DNA of 64,000 nt from Candidatus Altimarinota bacterium (lineage in GTDB: Bacteria > Patescibacteriota > Gracilibacteria > UBA4473): contig JAIPJB010000005.1 of NCBI GenBank assembly GCA_021734395.1, forward strand, positions 1 to 64,000. The letters are read 5' to 3'. Positions 33,363 to 41,761 of the stretch are shown piece after piece (positions within the stretch are counted from its first letter, which is position 1; every line of letters starts with the position of its first letter). The notes below the pieces were generated by a model. It searched no databases. It was given only the letters and a program-made list of their open reading frames with translations, and had not been told where the DNA came from. Both the position numbers and the translations under genes were made by a program.

Positions 33363-33752
33363 ATGCCAGAAGAAGAAAATAACACCGGTGTCGGCGAAAA
33401 ATTAAAAGAGGAAGCGAAAAAAGTTGTTCCTCCGAAAGACGAAAAGTCACTCGCTTCAAAAGGCGAAAAAACTCTTTCAGCGATAGGATATATCAGCTTT
33501 TTTTGTATCCTGCCTTTGGTCTTGAAACCAGATTCAGAATTTGCTCAATTTCATGGAAAACAAGGATTGGTGATTACCATTCTCTTTTTGTTATTGTCTT
33601 GGATCGGATGGTTTTCTGCTTTTATGGGGTTCGTTATTTTGATCCTCCATGTTGTGCTCGTCCTTTTGGCTATTATTAATGCTTTGCAAGGACGGAAATG
33701 GAAAATTCCATTCATCTCTCAGGCGTCAGAAAAACTGGATTTCAATGAATAG
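33363..33752 (+). CDS. Small membrane protein (DUF4870/Tic20-like)
   Basis: The first 45 residues are charged (MPEEENNTGVGEKLKEEAKK). About three membrane segments follow, including YISFFCILPLVLK and LVITILFLLLSWIGWF. The motif FAQFHGKQGLVI resembles the FxxFHxxQGL signature of DUF4870/Tic20-like proteins, whose function is unknown. It starts 19 nt after rpsB and is probably co-transcribed. A weak hairpin follows its stop. Confidence 0.7.
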   Translation: MPEEENNTGVGEKLKEEAKKVVPPKDEKSLASKGEKTLSAIGYISFFCILPLVLKPDSEFAQFHGKQGLVITILFLLLSWIGWFSAFMGFVILILHVVLVLLAIINALQGRKWKIPFISQASEKLDFNE

Positions 33753-33777
33753 AAAAGGTCATAAGAAAACCTTTTTC
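33752..33777 (+). terminator. Weak rho-independent terminator
   Basis: GAAAAGG and CCTTTTTC form a 7-bp A/T-rich stem around an 11-nt loop, followed by TTTG. It would separate the rpsB transcript from the surface-protein genes. Confidence 0.4.
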
Positions 33778-33872
33778 TTTGAAAATCAATAGAAAATAGG
33801 GCGAATTGCTTTCTGTGCAGAGCGGTTTTTGTGGTAGAATTTCTCGCAGTAAAACCCACACAAACGACTCCA

Positions 33873-36278
33873 ATGGTTCACACCCCTTTATTTTCCCGCT
33901 GTAGAAAGTACTTTACGTACTTTTTGTTGGTGGGATTGTTTTTTAACACCGCTTTTGCAGCAGTGTATGATGTGACGGGGATTAGCGATAAAACTGCCGG
34001 AGGGAACCTCACTCTTTCAGATTTCAATTCGATCATCAATACGATCAAGAGTTTTTTCCGTGATGATGCGACGGGGAACGTGGGGATTGGGGTGAGTAGT
34101 CCGGGGTATCCATTAGCCGTAAAAAAAGATCAGGACGCAGGAACATATGTGAGCATCGAAAATGCAAATATTGGAAGTGCTGATATATATTCTGGTATGC
34201 GCATGAAAATTGGATCAACAACTTTCCCTGCTTATTTGCGATACTCAGCGAAAGGCGGAGCAAATTTCTTGGAATTGTCCAATTATGAAAGTCAAGGTCC
34301 CATTTACTTTTCGAGTGGATCTACTGATAGAGCTATGACGATTAGTGCCGGAGGAAGCGTGGGGATAGGAATAACAGGGCCTAATGCAAAATTAGATGTA
34401 GCGGGAAGAGTGATTTCTCAAGGAGATTTGAGAATTAATGGAAATGGAACTTCTAATAATTTAGGAGTTATGAGGTTTTATACAGATGCTGCAGGGACTG
34501 TGTTTGTGGATGCCAATAATGACGGAGCAGATATGGTTGTAAAAGATGATGGCAACGTCGGTATCGGGATCACTTCCCCCACTGAAGCACTCGATGTCTC
34601 CGGCAATATAAAAGCTTCCGGAACTCTTGAATGGGGTGGAGGAGCGAGTATTGCATCGAGTGATCTGATCGAGACATTTCCGTATGACGAACTTGTGGAT
34701 CATTGGGACGGAACAAATAAAGCTTTTCGATATTATGTAAACGGAACATCTGGAAGTGACTCTAATACGGGGGCGAGTATGTCTACTGCTTTTCAGACGG
34801 TGGGAGCTGCTATTGCGAAATTACCAGATAACTTAAATGGCTATACAGCCTACATTATTATTCATCCAGATACCTATAATGAGAGCTATAATTTTAGTCG
34901 GTTCTCCAACGGAGAAATCGCTTTTGTACCGGCTCAGGAATTTATTGACACGGGGACAGGAGACTTCACAGCTTGGGTACGAAATGGAGAAAGCAATGTT
35001 TCCACTTCTGATGGACAGGTTATCTTTACGAGTTCTGGTACGACTATTAGTAGTTGGAACGATGGAGATTTCTTATTCTATTTTGTAAATAGAAATCACG
35101 ATGTCTCGTGGGATACTCCTGGAAATTGGATTTATGCTCCTTTCAAACTCACATCTACCTGTACTGATTGTCCGATTGTTCAGACAGGGAACCTGAATAG
35201 TCCAAACTATGAAGGAAGTTTCGAGCTCGACTTAGCGAATGCTGGTATGGGGTGGTTGATCGGAAAAGGAGGGAAAATTCGATTTAATGGAGTAAAAGTA
35301 ACAGGAGGAAGTGGGAACGCTTCTACGTCAACTTCTGCACATCGAGGTGTATTTTTGGGAGCAAATACTACTCCTGATACATCGATTACTATTCATAAAA
35401 TTGGTATCAGTTCTAGTGGTTGGATGTCGGGTCATGCTCCAGGGGGCAATACTCGTGTGTGGCAAGTAACAGGAGTGCGTCAGCTCTTTAACTTTCGTGA
35501 TCCAGTGGATGTGCAGTTGACGCTTGATTCTTCTGCTATGGATTATAATCAGGGATCTTTGCCGGATGGTGATCTGCCAACTATTCGTTTGGGGAGCAGT
35601 ATAACGGGGAATTTTGCTTATCATTCTGATTATCAGCAGATGAATGATGCTTCTACTGAGATCCACGCGATTACTGATAATAAAGACAGCAGTACAAAAA
35701 AATATCTTTCTAGTACAGATTTGCTCACTTCTGGTGGCAATGTCGGTATTGGAATCACTTCCCCCACCGAAGCGCTAGACGTCGCAGGGAATATCGCCTC
35801 TACTGGTACGATCTGTGATGGCGCAGGGAATTGTCTGGATACATTAGAAGGAACAGGGCAATGGACAGCTTCAGGATCAGATATTTCCTACAGTGCGGGG
35901 AATGTCGGCATCGGCACGACGAGCCCCAGCGAAAAACTCGAAGTCAATAACACGATTGTCTTTACGTCTCAGTATGACAACGGTAACTCCGGAACATCCA
36001 AAACCATTGATTGGGGAAATGGAAATAAGCAAAAGCTCACCCTTACCGGAAATGCGACACTGACATTTACGGATCCCGGAGGAGCGGGAAATTTTACGCT
36101 GGTGCTCGCTCAGGATGCGACCGGTAGTCGGACCATCACTTGGCCGGCTTCTGTCAAATGGCCTAATGGTGGGACAGCTCCTACGCTCACGACAGCCGCC
36201 AGTGCCATCGATATTATCAGCTGTTATTTTGACGGGAGCGCGACCTATTTCTGTACTCCATCGTTTGATTTTCAGTAA
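33873..36278 (+). CDS. Secreted beta-helix surface protein with GIG-SP repeats
   Basis: This 801-aa protein has a signal peptide (YFTYFLLVGLFFNTAFAA). Five copies of the pattern VGIGxxSPxxxLxVxG occur: three near residues 65-245, one near 635 and one near 690. Such repeats are known from phage tail-fibre-like and bacterial surface proteins. The middle (about residues 280-620) opens with YYVNGTSGSDSNTGASMSTA, a DUF1565/pectate-lyase-like parallel beta-helix start. The C-terminal domain (about 700-801) is a compact beta domain with LTLTGNATLTFTDPGG. No anchor is seen. It is followed after 6 nt by the FG-GAP protein gene. The role is probably adhesion. A TAGAAT box at 33834-33839 supports the ATG at 33873 over an upstream GTG. 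Confidence 0.75.
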   Translation: MVHTPLFSRCRKYFTYFLLVGLFFNTAFAAVYDVTGISDKTAGGNLTLSDFNSIINTIKSFFRDDATGNVGIGVSSPGYPLAVKKDQDAGTYVSIENANIGSADIYSGMRMKIGSTTFPAYLRYSAKGGANFLELSNYESQGPIYFSSGSTDRAMTISAGGSVGIGITGPNAKLDVAGRVISQGDLRINGNGTSNNLGVMRFYTDAAGTVFVDANNDGADMVVKDDGNVGIGITSPTEALDVSGNIKASGTLEWGGGASIASSDLIETFPYDELVDHWDGTNKAFRYYVNGTSGSDSNTGASMSTAFQTVGAAIAKLPDNLNGYTAYIIIHPDTYNESYNFSRFSNGEIAFVPAQEFIDTGTGDFTAWVRNGESNVSTSDGQVIFTSSGTTISSWNDGDFLFYFVNRNHDVSWDTPGNWIYAPFKLTSTCTDCPIVQTGNLNSPNYEGSFELDLANAGMGWLIGKGGKIRFNGVKVTGGSGNASTSTSAHRGVFLGANTTPDTSITIHKIGISSSGWMSGHAPGGNTRVWQVTGVRQLFNFRDPVDVQLTLDSSAMDYNQGSLPDGDLPTIRLGSSITGNFAYHSDYQQMNDASTEIHAITDNKDSSTKKYLSSTDLLTSGGNVGIGITSPTEALDVAGNIASTGTICDGAGNCLDTLEGTGQWTASGSDISYSAGNVGIGTTSPSEKLEVNNTIVFTSQYDNGNSGTSKTIDWGNGNKQKLTLTGNATLTFTDPGGAGNFTLVLAQDATGSRTITWPASVKWPNGGTAPTLTTAASAIDIISCYFDGSATYFCTPSFDFQ

Positions 36279-36284
36279 AATGAT

Positions 36285-39200
36285 ATGAATGATCAAAAAA
36301 AATATTTTTTTTCGTCTTTCTGGCGATCTCGCTTCCTTGCCCTCTTGGTGGGAAGTAGTTTTCTGATTTCTCAGGTTGCTTTCGCCGCGTCCACGACGAT
36401 GAGCATCGGCTCAGATCATTCGACGTATGGAGCCGGAGAAAGCGTGCTTTTGCGAGGCAACGATTCCGTCCTCGACAATGGCCCGTGGGCCTACAAACTG
36501 CCTTTTGAAGTAGACGCAGCAGCATACGATCGGACGGATTACCTGATCAGTATGCCAGTAGATTTCACTCAGCTTTTTTCTGATCTGGGAACAAGCGGTA
36601 CAATGTGCGATACATGTGTGCGAGTGGTCGAGTACAATCCTACGACCGGCCAGCTGACTGGTCAAAAGCCCGTTCGATTTCTCCATCCGGGACCGAGCTA
36701 TGATGCGGCAACGAATGCGCGTGGAAGGATTGATTTTGTGCTCGACGGAACCACGACCAAAAATACCACGCGGTATTTCTATCTCTTTTTCGATAAAACT
36801 GAAAACGGCACAAAGCCCTCCCAACCAGTTGCTTTTGATAATACGCAGGTTTTCTTTTATCCCGAGACGGATCTAGATCAGGACGGGGAAATGGAAATCG
36901 TGGTAACCGATCACGATTACGGTGTTGAGATTATCAAATGGAATGGGACTTCGTATGAACAGGTTTTTCGACAGGATTTTGATATGGGAACCTATCCCGC
37001 ACTCGCTATTGCCGATATCGATAATAACGGCATTCCGAACCTTATCGTTTCTTATTACGCAAACGGGTATGTGTATTCTTTTGAATACAATTCTCAAACA
37101 GGGGAGTATGAGAACACTGAAGGGGGGAGTACCCATATTTTTGATTCTGGAGTGAGCCCGTACAATATTACCGTAGGAGATTTGGATCAAGACGGTACTA
37201 TTGAGATTATTGATCCGGGATATTCATCTGATCGATCTCGAGTTTTTGGTTGGAATGGGGCTTCGTATGTCCAGGAAGCGAATCTGGATGTTGCCGATCC
37301 CCAGTACTGGAATTCAGGAGTGGATTATACTTCCTATCAAAGTCAGGTCGATAACCAGATGATGGGCTCTGTAGGAGATATCGATAATGATGGAGCGCCG
37401 GAATTTGTTTCTCAAAAATATGCTTCTACCGGAGACCGTAATATCTGGCAGTATGGCGGAAATGGCACGTACGAACACCAAGAATATGAGCCCAATGGGC
37501 AAAATTACTGGGGCTCGGCTCTCCTGGATGTCGATATGGACGGTCTGCCGGAATTGGTGACCAGTGACTATGGCGACCGACCGATTATCTATGAATACGA
37601 TGAAGAAACCGGCGCCTGGACTGGGACGTCCGCCGGCTCAGATGTCGGGCATAACTATCAGGGGTTTGGGGGAGCGGCGGATTGGGATGGCGATGGATAT
37701 ATTGAATTTGTCATGGGAGAATACGAGGGAAGGGCTCATGTCTACCAGTATAACCCTACGACTGGTGCGTATGAGCGAGAATGGTACAGCCAAGATAATG
37801 GCGCTTATGGACTTATGGCTGCCTTTGGAGATGTAGATGGAGACGGGACGATAGAGGTGATTTATCCGGAGGTGGGGGATATTCATATCTACGATCCCAC
37901 GAGCGGACCGACCAATGCGACCCCCGAGGCGACGATTACTCCGGGGAATAGCTATTACGGATATTATTATAGTGATAGTCTGTTGATCTCCGGAATGCCC
38001 GATCCACAGGCTTTCGGCGTTGGGGCGCCAATCATTACAAAGGGTGAAGTGGAATTGGGTATGCCGACTTCTGTCATTACCAATACAGGTGGTTCATCGC
38101 TTTCCGCTCTTTTAACTATAATGATAGAAAAAGACTCCAGTGGTTGGACGATAATAGATACCCCTGTCAATGATTCTGTGGAGATTATCGAATCAGGAGC
38201 AACATTGGATTTGCAGCCTATCTGGGATACTGCCGGAGGATGGAGCACGGGAGCCCAAAGTGACGGAACTTATCGACTGAAGGTAAAGTTGGAAGATAAA
38301 GATACTGGTGTTTTGTTGAATAATGATGATTCCAGTCCGATGACGGCTTACTACGAATTTACGATCGATACGACAGCACCGACTATCTCAGCGAATACAC
38401 CATCAATCGGAGCGGTGATTGCTGATCCTTCTCTGTCTGAAGAAAATACCTATGACTATACGTGGAAAGTTGATACGGATGAGTTGGCACTCTGTCGCTT
38501 TGCTCCTATTTCTGGGGAAGCTTGGAATGATATGGTTCCTCTAGATGCAGATTATACGACAACTCATATTCATCGAGTGCAGTTGGTCGATGAAAGTTCC
38601 TATGATTTCTATATTAAATGTCTCGATCAGAGTAATAACAAAACGAATGATTTCCATCTGTCATTTACGACCGAATGGGACAACAAACCGACCTCTGGTC
38701 CCGCCAGTATTTCCAAAACCCTGTTTGACCAGATCGAAACCGTCACGCTGAGTGGCACGTGCTACGATATGGATACGACGAATGCCACAAATGACGGAAT
38801 GAAAGACTGTCGATTTGAGGGGACGCAAAATGGAACTACGCACAATGGCACCGATTGGCAGAGCTGTACGGGAATCAGTTGTGCGTGTAGCTGTACGGTG
38901 ACTGCTGCCGGGGTAGGGAGCGCTGGGTGTCCTGATCACGCGGAAGATGGGCATTGGAGTTATCGATTGGTCTGTCGTGACCAAGCAAATAATTCAGACG
39001 GCAGTTCTTTTTCTGATGATGCGATTCGGGCAAGTGTCAATTGGGGCACTGCCGCCCAGTCCGGAACCCTGACCATCACGGAAGGAACGAGCGCCGACCT
39101 GACGTATGGAAAGACGGTAACAGTAGATGGCGCCAATAATACAGTTCGCGGTGCTGGCTGGATGAGAAATTATACCGAGACATTGGGAGCTTCCGTTGAT

Positions 39201-40559
39201 ACATGGTCTGTGTATGAAGGGCAGAGTTGCTCGGGAAATACAGTACAAAAAGATCCTTTTGTGGCGATCATTGACAGAGATGGACGCGTTGATACCTACA
39301 CTATTTATGGGAATGGGGCTTTTAGTGACAAAATTGCTCATGGAAACCTCGCCCCTGGTTCAAATGATACCTATGATGGGAAGGCAGCTGATTTTAATAA
39401 TGACGGGTATTTTGATGTTTTGGTGGGAGGAGATTCTGATATTCGTCTCTATGCAGGGGATAGTGATGGGGAGTTGAATAGCCAATATATTACTTCTTCA
39501 GATGTTCTTCCTGGAGACGAAGTTCGAGGGCTCTCTGTCGCAGATTTCGATAACGATGGAGATTATGATATTCTCGGTGTTTCTGAGGGAGAAAGCGAAG
39601 TATATTTTGAAAATACCGGTAGTTGGAACTTTACCCATACCACTCTCACCCTTTCGGGACCGGCAGGAAGTTATCCAGCGGGAATGGATGCGGCCGATTT
39701 CAATCTGGACGGGAATATGGATGCTATTTTGCAACAATACGGATTGGGTGCTGTTATTTACTATGGAAATGGAGACGGGACATTCTCGAACCCGCTTCAG
39801 ATCGATACGGATTCTTGGCTTTCCTATGGGATTGTAGCGGCGGATTTTACTGGCGACGGGAACCCTGACTATATAAAATCAACCGGAAGTGGTGGAGATT
39901 TTTATCTGTATACCAATGATGGAGATGGGATTTCTTTTACTCGATCGGGACCAGTCTTTGATCAGAATGATTATGGGGGTGTAGCCAATTACGATCTCGA
40001 TCGAGATGGAGATCAAGATGTTTTTGTTTCTTATGAAAATGTTTGGGGGCGGACGGCATCAATTGCCTGGAATGATGGATCGGGAAATTTTACTCTTGAA
40101 ACGTTCTGGGTCGATCGAATGTATGGTTTTGGTTATGACACTGTGTATGTCGCAGCAGCACCAGAATACGATCCAGATATTGATACTCATGAATATGGCT
40201 ATACAAATATGGTGGGAAATTCTGTTGATTTTGATATTCATGCTCCCGCAGGAGATACCGGAAAACAAACACTCTGCTATACTTGGGCGGATGGGCTTTC
40301 TGCTTCTTCGTGTACTCCAACTTTGATTCCAGATGCAAATGGACTTTTTGAATGTGAAGTAACGATCACAAATAATACAGAATCTTCTGCTGATATAACT
40401 CTTCAAGATGCCTGTGATGTGGACTCTGTCCGCAATGGATATATTCCTCTTTCCTGTGGAGATCAATTAATGACAATTCCTACTGGAACAAGTGATTCAT
40501 ATATTTTTCAGTGGAAAAAGCCAAAAATGAATCCTCTTTTTTTCGGGACAGGATTTTAA
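36285..40559 (+). CDS. Giant FG-GAP/VCBS repeat surface protein
   Basis: This 1424-aa exported protein has a signal peptide (LALLVGSSFLISQVAFAAS). A DUF2341-like domain follows at about residues 65-180. Seven calcium-binding FG-GAP repeats lie at about 195-540 (for example DLDQDGEMEI, DIDNDGAPEF, DVDGDGTIEV). Immunoglobulin-like beta domains follow at about 600-940, then a second set of five repeats at about 1035-1240 (DFNNDGYFDV, DFDNDGDYDI, DLDRDGDQDV). The two sets probably fold as beta-propellers. The C-terminus has four cysteines but no sorting signal or membrane helix. Calcium-stabilised adhesion or binding of a host surface is likely but inferred. It is the second gene of a two-gene surface unit. 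Confidence 0.85.
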   Translation: MNDQKKYFFSSFWRSRFLALLVGSSFLISQVAFAASTTMSIGSDHSTYGAGESVLLRGNDSVLDNGPWAYKLPFEVDAAAYDRTDYLISMPVDFTQLFSDLGTSGTMCDTCVRVVEYNPTTGQLTGQKPVRFLHPGPSYDAATNARGRIDFVLDGTTTKNTTRYFYLFFDKTENGTKPSQPVAFDNTQVFFYPETDLDQDGEMEIVVTDHDYGVEIIKWNGTSYEQVFRQDFDMGTYPALAIADIDNNGIPNLIVSYYANGYVYSFEYNSQTGEYENTEGGSTHIFDSGVSPYNITVGDLDQDGTIEIIDPGYSSDRSRVFGWNGASYVQEANLDVADPQYWNSGVDYTSYQSQVDNQMMGSVGDIDNDGAPEFVSQKYASTGDRNIWQYGGNGTYEHQEYEPNGQNYWGSALLDVDMDGLPELVTSDYGDRPIIYEYDEETGAWTGTSAGSDVGHNYQGFGGAADWDGDGYIEFVMGEYEGRAHVYQYNPTTGAYEREWYSQDNGAYGLMAAFGDVDGDGTIEVIYPEVGDIHIYDPTSGPTNATPEATITPGNSYYGYYYSDSLLISGMPDPQAFGVGAPIITKGEVELGMPTSVITNTGGSSLSALLTIMIEKDSSGWTIIDTPVNDSVEIIESGATLDLQPIWDTAGGWSTGAQSDGTYRLKVKLEDKDTGVLLNNDDSSPMTAYYEFTIDTTAPTISANTPSIGAVIADPSLSEENTYDYTWKVDTDELALCRFAPISGEAWNDMVPLDADYTTTHIHRVQLVDESSYDFYIKCLDQSNNKTNDFHLSFTTEWDNKPTSGPASISKTLFDQIETVTLSGTCYDMDTTNATNDGMKDCRFEGTQNGTTHNGTDWQSCTGISCACSCTVTAAGVGSAGCPDHAEDGHWSYRLVCRDQANNSDGSSFSDDAIRASVNWGTAAQSGTLTITEGTSADLTYGKTVTVDGANNTVRGAGWMRNYTETLGASVDTWSVYEGQSCSGNTVQKDPFVAIIDRDGRVDTYTIYGNGAFSDKIAHGNLAPGSNDTYDGKAADFNNDGYFDVLVGGDSDIRLYAGDSDGELNSQYITSSDVLPGDEVRGLSVADFDNDGDYDILGVSEGESEVYFENTGSWNFTHTTLTLSGPAGSYPAGMDAADFNLDGNMDAILQQYGLGAVIYYGNGDGTFSNPLQIDTDSWLSYGIVAADFTGDGNPDYIKSTGSGGDFYLYTNDGDGISFTRSGPVFDQNDYGGVANYDLDRDGDQDVFVSYENVWGRTASIAWNDGSGNFTLETFWVDRMYGFGYDTVYVAAAPEYDPDIDTHEYGYTNMVGNSVDFDIHAPAGDTGKQTLCYTWADGLSASSCTPTLIPDANGLFECEVTITNNTESSADITLQDACDVDSVRNGYIPLSCGDQLMTIPTGTSDSYIFQWKKPKMNPLFFGTGF

Positions 40560-40587
40560 CAACCAAAGAATATTTTTTGCTTTCGGG

Positions 40588-40615
40588 TTGATTTTCTGAT
40601 GTCTCTCGCTACAAT
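40588..40615 (+). promoter_or_regulatory. Promoter of tsf
   Basis: TTGATT, a 16-bp spacer and TACAAT lie about 50 nt before the tsf ATG. The longer in-frame start at 40599 lies inside this promoter and is rejected. Confidence 0.7.
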
Positions 40616-40667
40616 CCGCCCGATTGTTCTCTTGCTGAGAAACACATATCTCCTAATTTTTATAAAA

Positions 40668-41429
40668 ATGGCAATTACTGCACAACAAGTCAAAGAACTT
40701 CGTGATCGTACCGGTGTTGGTATGATGGCCTGCCAAAAGGCTCTTTCTGAAGCCGATGGCGATATAGATCGAGCGATTGAAATTCTTCGCGAAAAAGGGG
40801 AAGCCAAAGCCGCTTCTAAAGCCGACCGAGAAACGCATGAAGGTCAGGTGGCTATTCATAATCACGCAATAGTAAAGCTCTTGTGTGAGACTGACTTTGT
40901 CGCGCGCAATGAAAAATTTCAGGCTTTTGCTAATGAATTGGCACAAAAGGCATCCGAAGCAGGAGTTGATGCCGCAAAACAATATTTTGAATCCGTGAAG
41001 ACAGATAAAATTCAGGAAATCGGAGAAAATATTTTGTTGGATTCGGTAGAGATTGTCGATCAGGATGGAGTGGTGGGATCGTATGTTCATTCTAACGGCA
41101 AACTCGGAGCGATTGTGGTTTTGTCGGGAGGCACGGAGGAAAAGGCACGTGATGTAGCCATGCATGCGGTTGCAATGAACCCTTTGGTAGCCAATCCTGA
41201 AGAAGTCCCTGCTGACGCAATTGAAAAAGAAAAATCAGTGTGTGCTGAGCAGCTCAAAAATGAAGGCAAGCCTGAGCAGATCATTGATAAAATTATTGAA
41301 GGAAAAATTAAAAAATTCTGTGCCGAGCAGGCTCTTTCTTCCCAAGCTTTTGTGAAAGATCCGTCTCAAACGGTTCAGGAATATTTGGGAGATGCAAAGA
41401 TCGTGACCTTTGTGCGCTACGAAGTGTAA
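40668..41429 (+). CDS. tsf: Elongation factor Ts
   Basis: EF-Ts regenerates EF-Tu-GTP during translation. The 253-aa protein begins MAITAQQVKELRDRTGVGMM, with the family motif CQKALSEADGDIDRAIEILR. CETDFVARNEKFQAFANELA follows, and later MHAVAMNPL and EQALSSQAFVKDPSQTVQEY. The start is fixed by homology and by the promoter. It normally forms an operon with rpsB; here three genes separate them and tsf has its own promoter. A dense repeat region follows. Confidence 0.96.
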   Translation: MAITAQQVKELRDRTGVGMMACQKALSEADGDIDRAIEILREKGEAKAASKADRETHEGQVAIHNHAIVKLLCETDFVARNEKFQAFANELAQKASEAGVDAAKQYFESVKTDKIQEIGENILLDSVEIVDQDGVVGSYVHSNGKLGAIVVLSGGTEEKARDVAMHAVAMNPLVANPEEVPADAIEKEKSVCAEQLKNEGKPEQIIDKIIEGKIKKFCAEQALSSQAFVKDPSQTVQEYLGDAKIVTFVRYEV

Positions 41430-41439
41430 AAATATTCCT

Positions 41440-41505
41440 GTCATTGCGAGGAATGAAATGACGAAGCAATCTCCAAAGATCGCTACGCTCCGCTCGCGAT
41501 GACAA
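41440..41505. repeat. Composite repeat (GTCATTGCGAGGA...GCGATGACA type)
   Basis: GTCATTGCGAGGA at one end and CTCGCGATGACA at the other are inverted ends around GAAGCAATCTC and GATCGCTACGCTC. A related, larger copy lies at 48320-48426. It lies directly after tsf. Confidence 0.7.
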
Positions 41506-41521
41506 GTTTTAATTTTTTACT

Positions 41522-41565
41522 TTGAACAAAAATCCCATCTTCCGCTTAATCAGGGAGGTGTTCAA
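41522..41565. repeat. Long (44-nt) TTGAACA element
   Basis: TTGAACAAAAA, 25 nt of a different centre and GTGTTCAA make a 44-nt element, the same length as that at 61020-61063. The centre contains TCCC...GGGA. The ends match the 21-nt elements in trpS and truB. Confidence 0.6.
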
Positions 41566-41579
41566 TAAAAGAGGTAGTC

Positions 41580-41598
41580 ATCCTGGCTTGCCCAGGAT
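41580..41598. repeat. ATCCTGG/CCCAGGAT palindrome with flanking direct repeat
   Basis: ATCCTGG-CTTG-CCCAGGAT is a 7-bp stem. The 12-nt sequence ATCAGGGAGGTG occurs just before the region (41549-41560) and again after it (41597-41608), as in a duplication. Confidence 0.6.
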
Positions 41599-41688
41599 CA
41601 GGGAGGTGAATATCTTCTTTCTTGAGCAAAGGGAATTATCTCACGGACTTTTTTCTTCGTGTTGGCATAGAATTTCTTAATTTGAAGG

Positions 41689-41707
41689 ATTCCGGACAAG
41701 CCGGAAT
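41689..41707. repeat. ATTCCGG/CCGGAAT repeat
   Basis: ATTCCGG-ACAAG-CCGGAAT followed by GACA is the same family as 32153-32171 and 32505-32523. It lies in the tsf-mutL gap. Confidence 0.7.
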
Positions 41708-41726
41708 GACAAAAAATTTCGTATGG

Positions 41727-41746
41727 ATTCTCGCCTTCGCGGGAAT
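41727..41746. repeat. ATTCCCGC-type repeat near the mutL end
   Basis: ATTCTCGC-CTTC-GCGGGAAT followed by GACA matches the element inside mutL (42501-42520) except for one base. The tsf-mutL gap of 332 nt holds five repeat elements and no gene. Confidence 0.7.
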
Positions 41747-41761
41747 GACAATGGAAGAAAT

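Noticed and set aside
33873-36278. Prophage or phage tail-fibre remnant
   Set aside because: GIG-SP repeats are seen in phage fibres, but a signal peptide is present and no phage structural, integrase or lysis genes are nearby.
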